Shown one piece after another: positions 17,819-28,598 of a stretch of 64,000 bases of DNA. A model generated the notes under the pieces. That model saw nothing but the letters and a program-made list of their open reading frames with translations, did not search any database and had not been told where the DNA came from. The stretch spans positions 1 through 64,000 of the forward strand of contig JAGFNJ010000018.1 in NCBI GenBank assembly GCA_017592775.1, read 5' to 3'. Both the position numbers and the translations under genes were made by a program. The stretch comes from Candidatus Accumulibacter conexus (GTDB lineage: Bacteria > Pseudomonadota > Gammaproteobacteria > Burkholderiales > Rhodocyclaceae). The stretch's first letter is position 1; every line of letters starts with the position of its first letter.

Positions 17819-18865
17819 ATGATCAAGACCAAAGCATACGCAGCCCACAGCAGCACGAGCGCGCTTGCACCCTTCGAACTGCACCGCCGCAACCCGGGCG
17901 CGGAGGATGTGCAGATCGAGATTCTGTATTGCGGCGTTTGCCATTCGGATCTGCACACGGTTCGCGGCGAGTGGCACAACACCCAATACCCCTGTGTCCC
18001 CGGGCACGAAATCGTTGGCCGCGTGGTCGCCGTCGGTGACGGCGTCCGCGGCTTCAAGGTCGGTGATCTGGCCGGCGTCGGCTGCATGATCGACAGTTGC
18101 GGGCATTGCCATTCCTGCCATGAGGGTGACGAGCAATACTGCGAAAACGGTTTCACTGGAACCTACAACGGTCCGGTGTTCGGCGGCGAGAATACCTTCG
18201 GCGGCTATTCGCGAACGATCGTCGTCAAGGAGTCCTTTGTCCTGCACATCCGGCACGACGAGAAGGATCTGGCACGTGTCGCCCCCCTCCTCTGCGCCGG
18301 GATCACGACCTACTCGCCGCTGCGCCATTGGGGCGCCGGACCGGGCAGAAAGGTCGGCATCGTCGGTCTCGGAGGACTCGGCCACATGGGGGTCAAGATC
18401 GCGCACGCACTGGGCGCGCACGTCGTCCTGTTCACCACGTCACGCGGCAAGATCGCCGACGGCAAGCAGCTTGGCGCCGATGCGGTCTGCATCTCCACCA
18501 GTCCGGAAGAGATGGCTGCACAGGCCAGCCAGCTGGATTTCATCCTCAACACGGTGGCGGCGCCACACGACCTCGACGCCTATCTGCAACTCCTCAAGCG
18601 CGACGGCACGATGGCACTGGTCGGCGCCCCGGCGGAGCCACACCCGCCGTCGAATGTCTTCAACCTGATCTTCAAGCGCCGCCGCATCGCCGGCTCGCTG
18701 ATCGGCGGCGTCAGGGAGACGCAGGAGATGCTCGATTTCTGCGCTGAGCATGGCATCGTTTCCGACATCGAGACGATCCCGATCGCTTACATCAATACGG
18801 CCTACGAGCGGATGCTGAAGAGCGACGTCAAGTACCGATTCGTGATCGACATGGCGAGCCTTTGA
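17819..18865 (+). CDS. Zinc-dependent NAD(P) alcohol dehydrogenase (cinnamyl-alcohol type)
   Basis: A 348-residue medium-chain dehydrogenase. Catalytic-zinc ligands appear in CGVCHSDLH, GHE and the later C of CMIDSC; the structural zinc set is in CGHCHSCHEGDEQYC. The Rossmann motif is GLGGLGHMGVK. This spacing matches the YahK / cinnamyl-alcohol dehydrogenase group, usually NADPH-dependent aldehyde reductases. AGGAAGGA lies upstream of the ATG. The gene appears monocistronic, and the natural aldehyde substrate cannot be told from sequence. Confidence 0.92.
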   Translation: MIKTKAYAAHSSTSALAPFELHRRNPGAEDVQIEILYCGVCHSDLHTVRGEWHNTQYPCVPGHEIVGRVVAVGDGVRGFKVGDLAGVGCMIDSCGHCHSCHEGDEQYCENGFTGTYNGPVFGGENTFGGYSRTIVVKESFVLHIRHDEKDLARVAPLLCAGITTYSPLRHWGAGPGRKVGIVGLGGLGHMGVKIAHALGAHVVLFTTSRGKIADGKQLGADAVCISTSPEEMAAQASQLDFILNTVAAPHDLDAYLQLLKRDGTMALVGAPAEPHPPSNVFNLIFKRRRIAGSLIGGVRETQEMLDFCAEHGIVSDIETIPIAYINTAYERMLKSDVKYRFVIDMASL

Positions 18866-19061
18866 TCAGATGCCTTGGTGGCACAGCTGCCGGACGCCGG
18901 CGACGCATGCCGGCGCCCACTGCCTGCCTGCACGCCCACAGGCTCGCGCGGCATGCGGAGCGTGTCGGGCGCACCGACGCGATGCGGGTCAACCCGACCA
19001 GCCCGGGCGCCCGTTGCGAGTCTGCCGTGGCGGCCACGGCGACTGCCGCGGACGCGTGATC

Positions 19062-19080
19062 TTTATCGTGTCTTTACACC
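19062..19080 (+). promoter_or_regulatory. Probable KdpE operator upstream of the kdp operon
   Basis: The site reads TTTATCGTGTCTTTACACC. From memory the E. coli KdpE site contains TTTATACTTTTTTTACACC, so both the TTTAT and TTTACACC blocks and their spacing are kept. A candidate -10 (TAGCAT, 19121-19126) would put the site centre near -62, close to the E. coli position. No good -35 is visible, as expected for an activator-dependent promoter. Confidence 0.65.
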
Positions 19081-19159
19081 CGGTCCACCTCCTTTTCGAC
19101 CATTTTGATGGCCACCGTCCTAGCATTCCGTTTGTCAACACCCTGACTGGAGGAATGCA

Positions 19160-19255
19160 ATGGATGTCGTTCATCTCGCCGCGCTGGCCGTGCTGTTCGG
19201 GCTTGTCGTGGCTTTCGCCCATGGTTGCGCCCGCCTGACCGGAGGCCGCGCATGA
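19160..19255 (+). CDS. 31-residue membrane micro-ORF upstream of kdpF
   Basis: The ORF reads [20 protein letters not shown] followed by a short Cys/Arg-containing tail. It has one predicted transmembrane helix. A strong GGAGGAA ribosome site lies 6 nt before the ATG, and its stop overlaps the kdpF start (ATGA), so translation of the two is coupled. It is the first gene of the kdp transcript. I recall similar tiny ORFs before kdpF in other betaproteobacteria, but this was not searched. It may stabilise or tune KdpFABC as KdpF does, or simply deliver ribosomes to kdpF. Confidence 0.7.
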   Translation: MDVVHLAALAVLFGLVVAFAHGCARLTGGRA

Positions 19256-19344
19256 GCCCGCTCACCATCCTCGCCGGCCTCGCCGCCGGTGGCCTGTTGG
19301 TCTATCTGATCGCGGCGCTGCTTTTTCCGGAGGACTTCTCATGA
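19252..19344 (+). CDS. kdpF: Potassium-transporting ATPase subunit KdpF
   Basis: A 30-residue single-helix protein, [20 protein letters not shown] followed by AALLFPEDF and a final Ser. This fits KdpF, the lipid-like stabiliser of the KdpABC complex in the inner membrane. The C-terminal LFPEDF is typical of the family. It overlaps the upstream micro-ORF by 4 nt and kdpA by 4 nt (ATGA), so all three are translationally coupled. Confidence 0.9.
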   Translation: MSPLTILAGLAAGGLLVYLIAALLFPEDFS

Positions 19345-21152
19345 ACGACCATGCATGGATCCTGCTCGGTCTTTTCATGGCGATGTTGCTGGTCCTGGCG
19401 CGACCAATGGGCATCTACATCTCCAGGGTGATGACGATGTGGAATCACGTCACCTGGGTCAGCGGCGTCGAGAAGGCAGTGTTCCGGGCCTGCGGTATCC
19501 AGCGTGACGAAGAGATGGGCTGGCTGCGGTATGCACTGGCGGTACTGCTGTTCAACGCGCTCGGCCTGCTCGCCGTCTATGCCCTGCAGCGCCTGCAACT
19601 GTGGTTGCCATTGAATCCGCAGGCGATGGCCAATGTCAGCCCCGATTCGGCCTTCAACACGGCGGTGAGCTTCGTCACCAACACCAACTGGCAGAGCTAT
19701 GGTGGCGAATCGACGATGGGCTACCTGATCCAGATGCTCGGCCTGACGGTGCAGAACTTCGTTTCCGCGGCAACCGGCATCGCCGTCGCCATCGCGCTCA
19801 TCCGCGGCTTTGCACGGCATTCGGCGGCTGGCATCGGCAATGCGTGGGCAGACATCTTTCGCGCCACCATCTGGATTCTGCTGCCGCTGTCGCTGCTTTT
19901 CGCGCTGTTCCTGAGCAGTCAGGGCGTGATCCAGAACTTCGCCACCTATCAGGAAGTGAGCACGCTCGACGTGACCACATACCGGGCGCCAAAGCTCGAC
20001 GCCGACGGCCAGGCCCTGAAGGACGAGCAGGGCAACCCGGTGACGGAACCGGCATCGACGACGACCCAGACCCTGGCCATGGGCCCGGTTGCTTCGCAGG
20101 AAGCGATCAAGATGCTTGGCACCAACGGCGGCGGCTTCTTCAACGCCAACTCGGCTCACCCCTTCGAGAACCCGACGCCATTGGTGAACTTCCTGCAGAT
20201 GCTGTCGATCTTCCTGATTCCCGGCGGCCTGTGCATTGCCTTCGGCTGCATCGTCGGCGACGAACGCCAGGGCTGGACGGTGTTTGCCGCGATGGCCCTG
20301 CTCTTCGTCAGCTTCGCCATCGGCGCAATCACCTTCGAGCAGCAAGGCAATCCCCTGCTGGCGACGGTCGGCGACACCGAGGCGACGGGCGTGCGCACCA
20401 CCGCCTTGACCGACGGCAACATGGAGGGCAAGGAGGCGCGCTTCGGTATCGCCGATTCGGCCCTTTTTGCGACGATCACCACGGCCGCGTCCTGCGGTGC
20501 GGTGAATGCGATGCACGACTCGTTCACGCCGCTCGGCGGTGCCGTGCCGCTGGTCATGATGCAACTTGGCGAAGTCGTCTTCGGCGGTGTCGGCTCCGGC
20601 CTCTACGGCATGCTGATCTTCGCCGTGATGGCGGTATTCATCGCCGGACTGATGATCGGACGGACGCCGGAATACCTGGGCAAGAAGATCGAGGCGCACG
20701 AGATGAAGATGACGTCGATCGCCATCCTCGCGACGCCCCTGCTGGTCCTCGTCGGCACCGCCGTTGCCGTGATGACCGAGGCTGGCCGGGCCGGCATCGC
20801 CAACCCCGGCGCGCACGGCTTTGCCGAAATCCTCTACGCCTTCTCGTCGGCAGCCAACAACAACGGCAGCGCCTTCGCCGGACTCTCGGCGAACACACCT
20901 TTCTACAATGTGCTGCTGGCGCTGGCGATGTGGTTTGGCCGTTTTGCCGTGATCGTACCGGTGCTGGCGATGGCCGGGTCACTGGCCGCCAAGAAGCGGA
21001 TCTCGGTGACCGCCGGGACCCTGCCGACGCACGGCCCGCTGTTCGTCACTTTGCTGATCGGTGTCGTGCTGCTGGTCGGTCTGCTCAACTATGTGCCCGC
21101 GTTGGCGCTCGGACCGCTGGTCGAGCATCTCATGCTGTGGTCGACGCGATGA
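19341..21152 (+). CDS. kdpA: Potassium-transporting ATPase subunit KdpA
   Basis: The 603-residue polytopic channel-like subunit carries the selectivity-filter repeats of the SKT superfamily, including [34 protein letters not shown] and [13 protein letters not shown]. It binds and passes K+ while KdpB hydrolyses ATP. Length and N-terminus ([20 protein letters not shown]) fit the family. The start overlaps the kdpF stop; kdpB follows 16 nt downstream. Confidence 0.98.
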   Translation: MNDHAWILLGLFMAMLLVLARPMGIYISRVMTMWNHVTWVSGVEKAVFRACGIQRDEEMGWLRYALAVLLFNALGLLAVYALQRLQLWLPLNPQAMANVSPDSAFNTAVSFVTNTNWQSYGGESTMGYLIQMLGLTVQNFVSAATGIAVAIALIRGFARHSAAGIGNAWADIFRATIWILLPLSLLFALFLSSQGVIQNFATYQEVSTLDVTTYRAPKLDADGQALKDEQGNPVTEPASTTTQTLAMGPVASQEAIKMLGTNGGGFFNANSAHPFENPTPLVNFLQMLSIFLIPGGLCIAFGCIVGDERQGWTVFAAMALLFVSFAIGAITFEQQGNPLLATVGDTEATGVRTTALTDGNMEGKEARFGIADSALFATITTAASCGAVNAMHDSFTPLGGAVPLVMMQLGEVVFGGVGSGLYGMLIFAVMAVFIAGLMIGRTPEYLGKKIEAHEMKMTSIAILATPLLVLVGTAVAVMTEAGRAGIANPGAHGFAEILYAFSSAANNNGSAFAGLSANTPFYNVLLALAMWFGRFAVIVPVLAMAGSLAAKKRISVTAGTLPTHGPLFVTLLIGVVLLVGLLNYVPALALGPLVEHLMLWSTR

Positions 21153-21168
21153 TTCGCCGGAGAGTCTC

Positions 21169-23235
21169 ATGACACGCAAGACCTTTTCCCTGTTCGACCC
21201 GGCGCTCGTCACACCGGCCATAGTCGACTCGTTCCGCAAACTGGATCCACGCGTGCAGTGGCGCAATCCGGTGATGTTCGTCGTCTTCATCGGTTCCATC
21301 CTGACCACACTCGCAGCGGTCCCGGCACTCAGCGGTCCGGGTCGGGAGTCGACGGCGTTCATCCTTGGCGTCGCCGTCTGGCTGTGGTTTACCGTGCTCT
21401 TCGCCAATTTCGCCGAGGCGCTTGCCGAAGGGCGCAGCAAGGCGCAGGCGGCGTCATTGCGCGGCCTGAAGAAGGAAACCTGGGCGAAGCGGTTGAGCGC
21501 CCCGCGCGCGGACGCCGAGTGGCACACGGTTCCCGCGGACGACCTGCGCGTCGGCAACGTCGTTCTGGTCACCACCGGCGAAACGATTCCCGCTGACGGT
21601 GAGGTGATCGAAGGCGTCGCGTCGGTCGATGAATCGGCAATCACCGGTGAATCGGCGCCAGTCATCCGCGAATCAGGGGGTGATTTCTCGGCGGTCACCG
21701 GCGGTACGCGCGTCCTCTCCGACTGGCTGGTCGTGCGCGTCACCGTGAATCCGGGCGAGACCTTCGTCGATCGGATGATCGCCATGGTCGAGACGGCGAA
21801 GCGGCAAAAGACACCGAACGAAATCGCGCTGGCGATCCTGCTGGCGGCCCTGACCATCGTCTTCCTCGGCGTCACCGCGACCCTGCTGCCGTTCTCGCAG
21901 TTCAGCGTCGCGGTGGCCGGGTCGGGTTCGCCAGTCAGCATCACCGTCCTCATCGCGCTGCTGGTGTGCCTGATTCCGACCACCATCGCCGGCCTGCTTT
22001 CGGCCGTCGGCGTCGCCGGCATGAGCCGCATGATGCAGGCCAACGTCATCGCCACATCCGGCCGCGCGGTCGAAGCCGCCGGCGACGTCGACGTGCTGCT
22101 GCTCGACAAGACCGGCACGATCACGCTGGGCAATCGCCAGGCCGCGGCCTTCCTGCCCGCCGACGGGGTCAGCGAGGCCGAACTCGCCGACGCAGCGCAA
22201 CTGGCGTCACTCGCCGACGAAACTCCGGAGGGGCGCAGCATCGTCGTTCTCGCCAAGCAGCGCTTCAATCTGCGCGAGCGCGATGTGCATGCGCTCGAAG
22301 CGCAGTTCGTGCACTTCTCGGCGCAAACCCGGATGAGCGGCGTCGATGTGCCCGGTCGGCAGATTCGCAAGGGGGCCACCGATGCCATCCGCCAGCATGT
22401 CGAGGCCCTCGGTGGCGCCATGCCGCCGTCCGTGCTGACGGCCGTAGACGCGGCGGCACGCCGCGGCAGCACGCCGTTGGTCGTGGCCGATGACACACGC
22501 GTACTCGGCGTCGTCGAACTGAAGGACGTCGTCAAGGGCGGCATCAAGGAACGCTTCGCCGAACTGCGGCAGATGGGGATCAAGACGGTGATGATCACCG
22601 GCGACAACCGCCTGACGGCGGCAGCAATCGCCGCCGAGGCCGGCGTCGATGACTTTCTTTCCGAAGCGACGCCAGAAGCCAAGCTGGCGCTGATCCGCAA
22701 GTACCAAGGCGAGGGCCGCCTGGTGGCGATGACCGGCGACGGCACCAATGACGCACCGGCCTTGGCCCAGGCCGACGTCGCCGTGGCGATGAATACCGGC
22801 ACGCAGGCCGCCAAGGAAGCCGGCAACATGGTCGACCTCGACTCGAATCCGACCAAGCTGATCGAAGTCGTCGAGACCGGCAAGCAGATGTTGATGACGC
22901 GCGGCGCGCTGACCACCTTCAGCGTCGCCAACGACGTCGCCAAGTATTTCGCAATCGTTCCGGCCGCCTTCGTCAGCACCTACCCGGCGCTTGCGGCACT
23001 CAACGTGATGGGGCTCGCCAGCCCGGCCTCGGCGATCCTCTCGGCGGTCATCTTCAACGCCCTGATCATCATCGCGCTGATTCCGCTGGCCCTCAAGGGT
23101 ATCCGCTACCACGCCGTCGGCGCCGCCAGCCTGCTGCGTCGCAATCTGGCGATCTACGGCCTCGGTGGCCTGGTCGCCCCCTTCGTCGGCATCAAGCTGA
23201 TCGACATGGCATTGGCCGCCGCCGGTCTTGCCTGA
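21169..23235 (+). CDS. kdpB: Potassium-transporting P-type ATPase subunit KdpB
   Basis: The 688-residue catalytic subunit of the high-affinity K+ pump has the phosphorylation motif DKTGT with D313, the actuator motif TGESAPV, and the hinge motif [16 protein letters not shown]. All signature residues of a P1A ATPase are present. The start ATG follows a GGAGAG ribosome site. kdpC follows after 10 nt. The complex imports K+ when external K+ is low. Confidence 0.98.
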   Translation: MTRKTFSLFDPALVTPAIVDSFRKLDPRVQWRNPVMFVVFIGSILTTLAAVPALSGPGRESTAFILGVAVWLWFTVLFANFAEALAEGRSKAQAASLRGLKKETWAKRLSAPRADAEWHTVPADDLRVGNVVLVTTGETIPADGEVIEGVASVDESAITGESAPVIRESGGDFSAVTGGTRVLSDWLVVRVTVNPGETFVDRMIAMVETAKRQKTPNEIALAILLAALTIVFLGVTATLLPFSQFSVAVAGSGSPVSITVLIALLVCLIPTTIAGLLSAVGVAGMSRMMQANVIATSGRAVEAAGDVDVLLLDKTGTITLGNRQAAAFLPADGVSEAELADAAQLASLADETPEGRSIVVLAKQRFNLRERDVHALEAQFVHFSAQTRMSGVDVPGRQIRKGATDAIRQHVEALGGAMPPSVLTAVDAAARRGSTPLVVADDTRVLGVVELKDVVKGGIKERFAELRQMGIKTVMITGDNRLTAAAIAAEAGVDDFLSEATPEAKLALIRKYQGEGRLVAMTGDGTNDAPALAQADVAVAMNTGTQAAKEAGNMVDLDSNPTKLIEVVETGKQMLMTRGALTTFSVANDVAKYFAIVPAAFVSTYPALAALNVMGLASPASAILSAVIFNALIIIALIPLALKGIRYHAVGAASLLRRNLAIYGLGGLVAPFVGIKLIDMALAAAGLA

Positions 23236-23245
23236 GGAGATATCA

Positions 23246-23821
23246 ATGAAAAAGCTGCTGCGTCCTGCCGTTTCCCTGTTCGTATTCCTTTCGGTCGTGA
23301 CCGGTCTCCTCTATCCGATGCTGGTCACCGGCGTGGCGCGGATCGCCTTTCCCGATGCCGCCGCCGGCAGCCTGATCATCCGGGACGGGAAGCCGATCGG
23401 CTCGGCGCTCATCGGCCAGGATTTCAGCGACCCGAAGTACTTCTGGGGCCGCCCGTCCGCAACGGCGCCGCAGCCCTACAACGCTGGCGCATCATCGGGC
23501 TCGAACCAGGGACCCTTGAACCCGGCCCTCGTCGACGCTGTCAAGGCTCGGGTCGCGGCGCTGCACGCCGCCGGCCCGGGCAACCGGCGACCCGTACCGA
23601 TCGACCTGGTCACGGCTTCGGCCAGCGGTCTCGACCCGCACATCAGCCCGGCCGCTGCCGACTACCAGGTCGAGCGCGTCGCCCGCACCCGGCACCTTGA
23701 GGTGAAGACCGTACGACAGCTCCTCGCCGAGAATACCGAGGGTCGCGACCTCGGCGTCTTCGGCGAACCGCGCGTCCATGTCCTCAAGCTCAACATCGCG
23801 CTCGACGCGCACCCGCGTTGA
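23246..23821 (+). CDS. kdpC: Potassium-transporting ATPase subunit KdpC
   Basis: A 191-residue protein with one N-terminal transmembrane helix (about residues 8-30) and a periplasmic domain. Typical KdpC stretches are [21 protein letters not shown], from which SNQGPLNP continues, [19 protein letters not shown] and VNLLTLN-like VLKLNIALD at the end. KdpC stabilises and assists the KdpAB complex. GAGGAGA precedes the ATG. The kdpD gene begins 155 nt later, leaving room for a second promoter that was not recognised. Confidence 0.96.
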   Translation: MKKLLRPAVSLFVFLSVVTGLLYPMLVTGVARIAFPDAAAGSLIIRDGKPIGSALIGQDFSDPKYFWGRPSATAPQPYNAGASSGSNQGPLNPALVDAVKARVAALHAAGPGNRRPVPIDLVTASASGLDPHISPAAADYQVERVARTRHLEVKTVRQLLAENTEGRDLGVFGEPRVHVLKLNIALDAHPR

Positions 23822-23976
23822 GCGCGCACGGCGCGAAGGGACGGCCGCTTGCGCACGGGTTCCGGTACGTGGGCAACGCCACGCTGCTGTGCCGGCAGCC
23901 GCACCCTCCATCTTGCGGGCGGTCGCGCCGCGCCCTTTGCCGACAGCAACCCGGCTCTTGAAGAGCAGCAAGTGAA

Positions 23977-26703
23977 ATGAAGGACATCCGCCCCGATCCC
24001 GATCTGATCCTCGACAGGATCAAGGAAGAGGAGATGCGCGCCGCCCGCGGCAAACTGAAGATTTTCTTCGGCGCCTCAGCGGGTGTCGGCAAGACCTACG
24101 CCATGCTGTCGGCTGCGCGCCAGCAGACCGAGCAAGGCACGGACGTCGTCATCGGTGTCGTGGAAACCCACGGCCGCAAGGAGACGGAAGCCTTGCTGAC
24201 GGGACTGGAGCGTCTGCCGCTGAAGGCGGTGGCCTACCGTGACAGGGTGTTGCAGGAGTTCCACATCGACGCGGCGCTGGCGCGCAAGCCTGCCCTTCTC
24301 CTGGTCGACGAACTCGCCCATTCCAACGTGCCGGGTTCGCGCCACGCCAAGCGCTGGCAGGATGTCGAGGAACTGCAGTCGTCCGGTATCGACGTCTATT
24401 CGACCGTCAACGTGCAGCACCTGGAGACCCTCAATGACGTTGTCGGTGGGATTACCGGCATCCGGGTGTGGGAGACCGTTCCTGACCATGTCTTCGATGC
24501 CGCCGATGAAGTCGTTCTCGTCGACCTGACGCCGGACGAACTGCTGCAGCGCCTCAAGGAAGGCAAGGTCTATCTGCCGCAGCAGGCCGAGCGCGCGATC
24601 CAGAATTTCTTCCGCAAGGGCAACCTGATCGCGCTGCGCGAACTCGCACTGCGCCGCACCGCCGACCGCGTTGACAGCGAGATGATCCAGTATCGGCGCG
24701 ACAAGTCGGTCACGCGCGCCTGGCAGACCAGTGAGTCGCTTCTCGCCTGCATCGGCCCGGGAGATGGCAGCGGCCGCATCGTCCGCAGCGCCGCCCGCAT
24801 TGCCGCAAGGCTCGACGTGCCGTGGCACGTGATCTACGTCGAGACGCCGAAACTGCGACATCTCTCGGAAAAGCGGCGCTTGCAGACCCTCAAGAGTCTC
24901 AAGCTGGCGCAGGAGATGGGGTCAGAAACGGCCAGCCTCTCCGGCAGCGACGCGATTGCGACCATCATCGACTATGCACGCGACCACAACCTCTCGAAGG
25001 TCATTGTCGGCCGCGATCATGCGCAGTCCTGGCGACCCTGGAAGCGCTCCTTCGCTGACCGTGTCGGCAAGCTTGCACCCGATCTCGACATCATCCAGGT
25101 CGCACGCGAGGACACACCGGCCGACAGGCGGCAGGAGGAGAAATCAACCAGCGAGTCGCTGCTCGACCGGCTGCGCGCCCCCTGGCAGTCTTTCGCGATG
25201 AGTTCGGTCTTCTGTGCGCTGGTGACGCTCATTGCCATGCCGCTGCACACGGTGTTCGACCGTGCCAACATCGCCATGCTCTTCCTGATGGCGGTCGTCC
25301 TTTCTGCAGTTCGCTACGGTCTCGGCCCGGCAGTCGCGGCGGCCTTCCTCAACGTGGCGGCCTTCGATTTCTTCTTCGTGCCGCCGCGATTTTCGTTCGC
25401 AGTCGGCGACGTCCAATACCTGATGACTTTCGCCGTCATGCTTGCCGTCGGCCTGGTCACCGCCAAGCTGACCGCGGACCTCAAGTTCCAGGCCCGCGTC
25501 GCCAGTCGCCGCGAACAGCGGGTCAGGGCACTCTATGAGATGTCGCGCGATCTGTCCGGCGCGCTGATCGCGGAGCAGATCGCCGAAATCAGCCAGCGTT
25601 TCGCCGCTACCGGATTCGGCGCCCGCGCCGCCATCATGCTGGCCGACGAGCGAGACCGGCTGCACGAACCGATTCAGGTGCCCGGTGGCGTGCCAACGGT
25701 AGACGTGGGCATCAGCCAGTGGGCCTTCGACCACTGTGCGGAGGCCGGTTGGGGCACCGACACCCTCGCCGGTAGTCCACTTCTCTATGTTCCCCTCAAG
25801 GCGCCGATGCGCACGCGCGGCGTGCTGGTTCTGGAGCCGAGCCCCTCGCGGCGGCTGATGGCCCCCGAGCAGCGTCGCCTCCTCGATACCTTCGCCCGGC
25901 TGGTCGCCATTTCCCTCGAACGCGTCCATTACGTCGATGTGGCGCGGGCAACCACGGTGCAGATGGAGTCGGAGCGCCTGCGCAATTCACTGCTGTCAGC
26001 CATCTCGCATGACCTGCGCACACCACTCGCGGCGCTGGTCGGCCTGGCCGACTCGATGTCCATGACGCAGCCACCGCCGACGGGACAGCAATGCGACATC
26101 GCGGCGTCGATGCGGGAAGAGGCGCTGCGCATGAATTCCCTGGTCAACAACCTGCTCGACATGGCTCGCCTGCAGGCCGGTGCGGTCAAGCTCAATCGCC
26201 AGTGGCAACCGCTGGAGGAAGTGGTTGGCAGCGCCATCAAGGCCATGCGATCGACCATGGCGGGCCATCGCGTTGGCGTCAACCTGCCGGCCGAATTGCC
26301 TTTGCTGGAGTTTGACGCGGTACTGGTCGAACGGGTGCTGTGCAATCTCCTGGAGAATGCCGCCACATACACCCCGCCGGGAAGCACGATTGAAATCGGC
26401 GCAGCGCCGGCTGCCCGCGACCAGATAGACATCTGGGTCGAGGATGACGGACCCGGTCTGCCGGCTGGAAAAGAGGAACTCATCTTCAACAAATTCGAGC
26501 GTGGCCGGAAGGAAAGCGCAACGTCGGGCGTGGGTCTCGGACTGGCGATCTGCCGCGCCATAGTCGCCGCGCATGGTGGCACCATTCGGGCCGAGAACCG
26601 CCATGGTCGAGGAGCGCGCTTCGTGTTCTCCCTGCCGTGCGGCAATCCTCCTTCCCTCGATGGCGCCGAGAAGGATCTTCCGGAGGAGGAGAGCCCGAAG
26701 TGA
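23977..26703 (+). CDS. kdpD: Sensor histidine kinase KdpD
   Basis: The 908-residue kinase has an N-terminal KdpD domain with Walker A GASAGVGKT, a USP-like domain (about residues 250-370), four closely spaced transmembrane helices (about 400-505), a GAF-like linker, the HisKA box SAISHDLRTPL with phospho-accepting H678, and an HATPase with NLLENAATYTPP, DDGPGLP and GVGLGLAI. It senses K+ limitation and ionic stress and phosphorylates KdpE. It overlaps kdpE by 3 nt. Confidence 0.97.
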   Translation: MKDIRPDPDLILDRIKEEEMRAARGKLKIFFGASAGVGKTYAMLSAARQQTEQGTDVVIGVVETHGRKETEALLTGLERLPLKAVAYRDRVLQEFHIDAALARKPALLLVDELAHSNVPGSRHAKRWQDVEELQSSGIDVYSTVNVQHLETLNDVVGGITGIRVWETVPDHVFDAADEVVLVDLTPDELLQRLKEGKVYLPQQAERAIQNFFRKGNLIALRELALRRTADRVDSEMIQYRRDKSVTRAWQTSESLLACIGPGDGSGRIVRSAARIAARLDVPWHVIYVETPKLRHLSEKRRLQTLKSLKLAQEMGSETASLSGSDAIATIIDYARDHNLSKVIVGRDHAQSWRPWKRSFADRVGKLAPDLDIIQVAREDTPADRRQEEKSTSESLLDRLRAPWQSFAMSSVFCALVTLIAMPLHTVFDRANIAMLFLMAVVLSAVRYGLGPAVAAAFLNVAAFDFFFVPPRFSFAVGDVQYLMTFAVMLAVGLVTAKLTADLKFQARVASRREQRVRALYEMSRDLSGALIAEQIAEISQRFAATGFGARAAIMLADERDRLHEPIQVPGGVPTVDVGISQWAFDHCAEAGWGTDTLAGSPLLYVPLKAPMRTRGVLVLEPSPSRRLMAPEQRRLLDTFARLVAISLERVHYVDVARATTVQMESERLRNSLLSAISHDLRTPLAALVGLADSMSMTQPPPTGQQCDIAASMREEALRMNSLVNNLLDMARLQAGAVKLNRQWQPLEEVVGSAIKAMRSTMAGHRVGVNLPAELPLLEFDAVLVERVLCNLLENAATYTPPGSTIEIGAAPAARDQIDIWVEDDGPGLPAGKEELIFNKFERGRKESATSGVGLGLAICRAIVAAHGGTIRAENRHGRGARFVFSLPCGNPPSLDGAEKDLPEEESPK

Positions 26704-27395
26704 GCGAACCGCGGCCCGCAGTTCTCGTCATTGAAGACGAGCCCAACATCAGGCGCTTCATCAGGATGTCGCTGGAAGCAGAAGGCTGCCAGGTCTACGA
26801 GACCGACTCCATGCAGCGCGGCCTGATCGCGGCCGGAACCCGCCGACCGGACATGGTCGTGCTCGACCTTGGCCTGCCTGACGGTGACGGCGTGGATTTC
26901 ATCCGCGACCTGCGCGCCTGGTCCGATATTCCCATCATCGTGCTGTCGGCACGGACGACCGAAGCGGACAAGGTGGGTGCTCTGGACTCGGGTGCCGACG
27001 ACTACCTGACGAAGCCTTTTGGGGCAGCGGAACTGCTGGCTCGCGTTCGTGCCCAACTGCGGCGCCGGTCAAGTGCCAGCGCCAGCGGGTCTGCGGTCCT
27101 GGAATTCGGCAGGATGCGTGTCGATCTCGGCAAACGACTGGTCGAGCGAGCAGGCGAGCCGTTGCACCTGACACCCATCGAGTACCGGCTTCTCGCCTTC
27201 CTGATCACCCATCCGGACAGTGTTCTGACCCATCGCCAACTGCTCAAGGCGGTGTGGGGGCCATCCCATGCCGACGACAGCCATTACATCCGGGTCTATA
27301 TGGGGCTGCTGCGCAAGAAGATCGAAGAGGATCCGTCGCAGCCGAGACACATCATCACGGAAGCGGGCGTAGGTTACCGTTTTGTTGCCGCATGA
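26700..27395 (+). CDS. kdpE: Response regulator KdpE
   Basis: A 231-residue OmpR-type regulator. The receiver has the acidic pair in VIEDEPN and phospho-accepting D56 in VVLDLGLPDG; the C-terminal winged helix includes LTPIEYRLLAFL and VGYRF. The start is GTG at 26700, overlapping the kdpD TGA, as is common for this pair. It should activate the kdp promoter through the TTTAT/TTTACACC site about 7.6 kb upstream. Confidence 0.95.
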   Translation: MSEPRPAVLVIEDEPNIRRFIRMSLEAEGCQVYETDSMQRGLIAAGTRRPDMVVLDLGLPDGDGVDFIRDLRAWSDIPIIVLSARTTEADKVGALDSGADDYLTKPFGAAELLARVRAQLRRRSSASASGSAVLEFGRMRVDLGKRLVERAGEPLHLTPIEYRLLAFLITHPDSVLTHRQLLKAVWGPSHADDSHYIRVYMGLLRKKIEEDPSQPRHIITEAGVGYRFVAA

Positions 27396-27608
27396 AGTGC
27401 CAGTGCCGTTCGTGGCACCGCAGCGCAACATGTGCGGTTGCCAGGCCCATCGCCAAGTGCAAGGGCAGCCCGGCTATGGCAACATGAGATGTCGTGCAGC
27501 CATTCAGCCGGCAACGGGCGCGCCGCCGCGGCGGGTCCTGACGGCGATCAGCATGTGGACCGCCTGCCCGATGGCAAGCGGCAAGTCTGGAACAGCAGGG
27601 AGTCGGCA

Positions 27609-28343
27609 ATGAAGAAACTGGTCCTGGCGCTTTCTCTCGCGCTGCAGGCGGCGGCGCTGGCGCATGCAGAGCCGTCCCCAGCCGGGTCTGAGGGCGTCCC
27701 GGTCAAGGATTACCCATGGCAGGCTCTGCCGGGCGAGACAAACGAAGCGCTGGAACGGAAGGGCGACCGCAAGCGCGGTGAACGGCTCTATGCGCTGTGC
27801 CGCAGCTGCCACATGGCGTCGGCAGGCGGAAGTCCCGACGGCGGTGTTCCGCGACTCGCAGGCCAGCACAGGAGCGTGCTGATCAAGCAGATGGCCGACA
27901 TCCGCAGCGGTGCACGGCACAACCCGACGATGTACCCCTTTGCCGTAGTACTGGCCGATCCGCAGGATCTGGCCGATCTTGCCGCCTATCTCGAAGGGCT
28001 GTGCATCCAGGCCAACCCCCGCCGTTACGACGCTCCGGATGCCGGCCAGCAAGTGGCTGCCGGCAGGGCGCTGTACGACAGGGCCTGCAGGGCATGCCAC
28101 GGCCCGAGCGGCGAGGGTTCGATGCACAAGGGCTATCCGGCGCTTGCCGGGCAGCACCACAGGTACCTGCTGCGCCAGATGAGCGAGATCCGGGACGGCC
28201 GACGTTCCAGCGCCCACCGCGAGATGGTCGCGATCATCGGCAGCTACAGTGACGATCAACTGCTCGCGGTCGCTGCCTACCAGTCGAGCCTGGTGATGCC
28301 CGGGAAAGTGTGCGCGGTCAAGGCGCCGAGCGGCAAGCGCTAG
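27609..28343 (+). CDS. Periplasmic diheme cytochrome c (c4-like)
   Basis: A 244-residue exported protein: signal peptide of about 20 residues ending AHA, then two heme-binding motifs, CRSCH (C64, C67, H68) and CRACH (C160, C163, H164), about 96 residues apart. Each half has the PRLAGQ / PALAGQH motif typical of cytochrome c4/c553 domains, and Met residues are available as distal ligands. It should carry electrons in the periplasm toward a terminal oxidase or reductase. AGGGAG precedes the ATG by 6 nt. No partner oxidase gene is adjacent. Confidence 0.9.
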   Translation: MKKLVLALSLALQAAALAHAEPSPAGSEGVPVKDYPWQALPGETNEALERKGDRKRGERLYALCRSCHMASAGGSPDGGVPRLAGQHRSVLIKQMADIRSGARHNPTMYPFAVVLADPQDLADLAAYLEGLCIQANPRRYDAPDAGQQVAAGRALYDRACRACHGPSGEGSMHKGYPALAGQHHRYLLRQMSEIRDGRRSSAHREMVAIIGSYSDDQLLAVAAYQSSLVMPGKVCAVKAPSGKR

Positions 28344-28598
28344 GCCGCGAAGGACGTCGTTCTGCTGCCGGCCCCGTTGCGCAACCAGCACCGTCGCGCG
28401 GCCCATTCTGTCGTCTGACCCAGCCGGAGCCCGCGCACAAGCCGCCGCGGCTGTGCGCGTCGGGGACCGCTGATCCGGCACCCGCCGCCCCAACCGCCGG
28501 AGTGGCACGGACCCCGCCGCCGGCGATGGTGCTGCAGCAGACCTTGAACGAGCCTCGCCGGGAGGCCGGTCAGCAGTCATCAAGGGAGCGTGCGTCCT

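Noticed and set aside
20979-22979. A 666-codon minus-strand open frame
   Set aside because: It is antisense to kdpB and has the Ser/Arg/Ala-rich composition typical of shadow frames.
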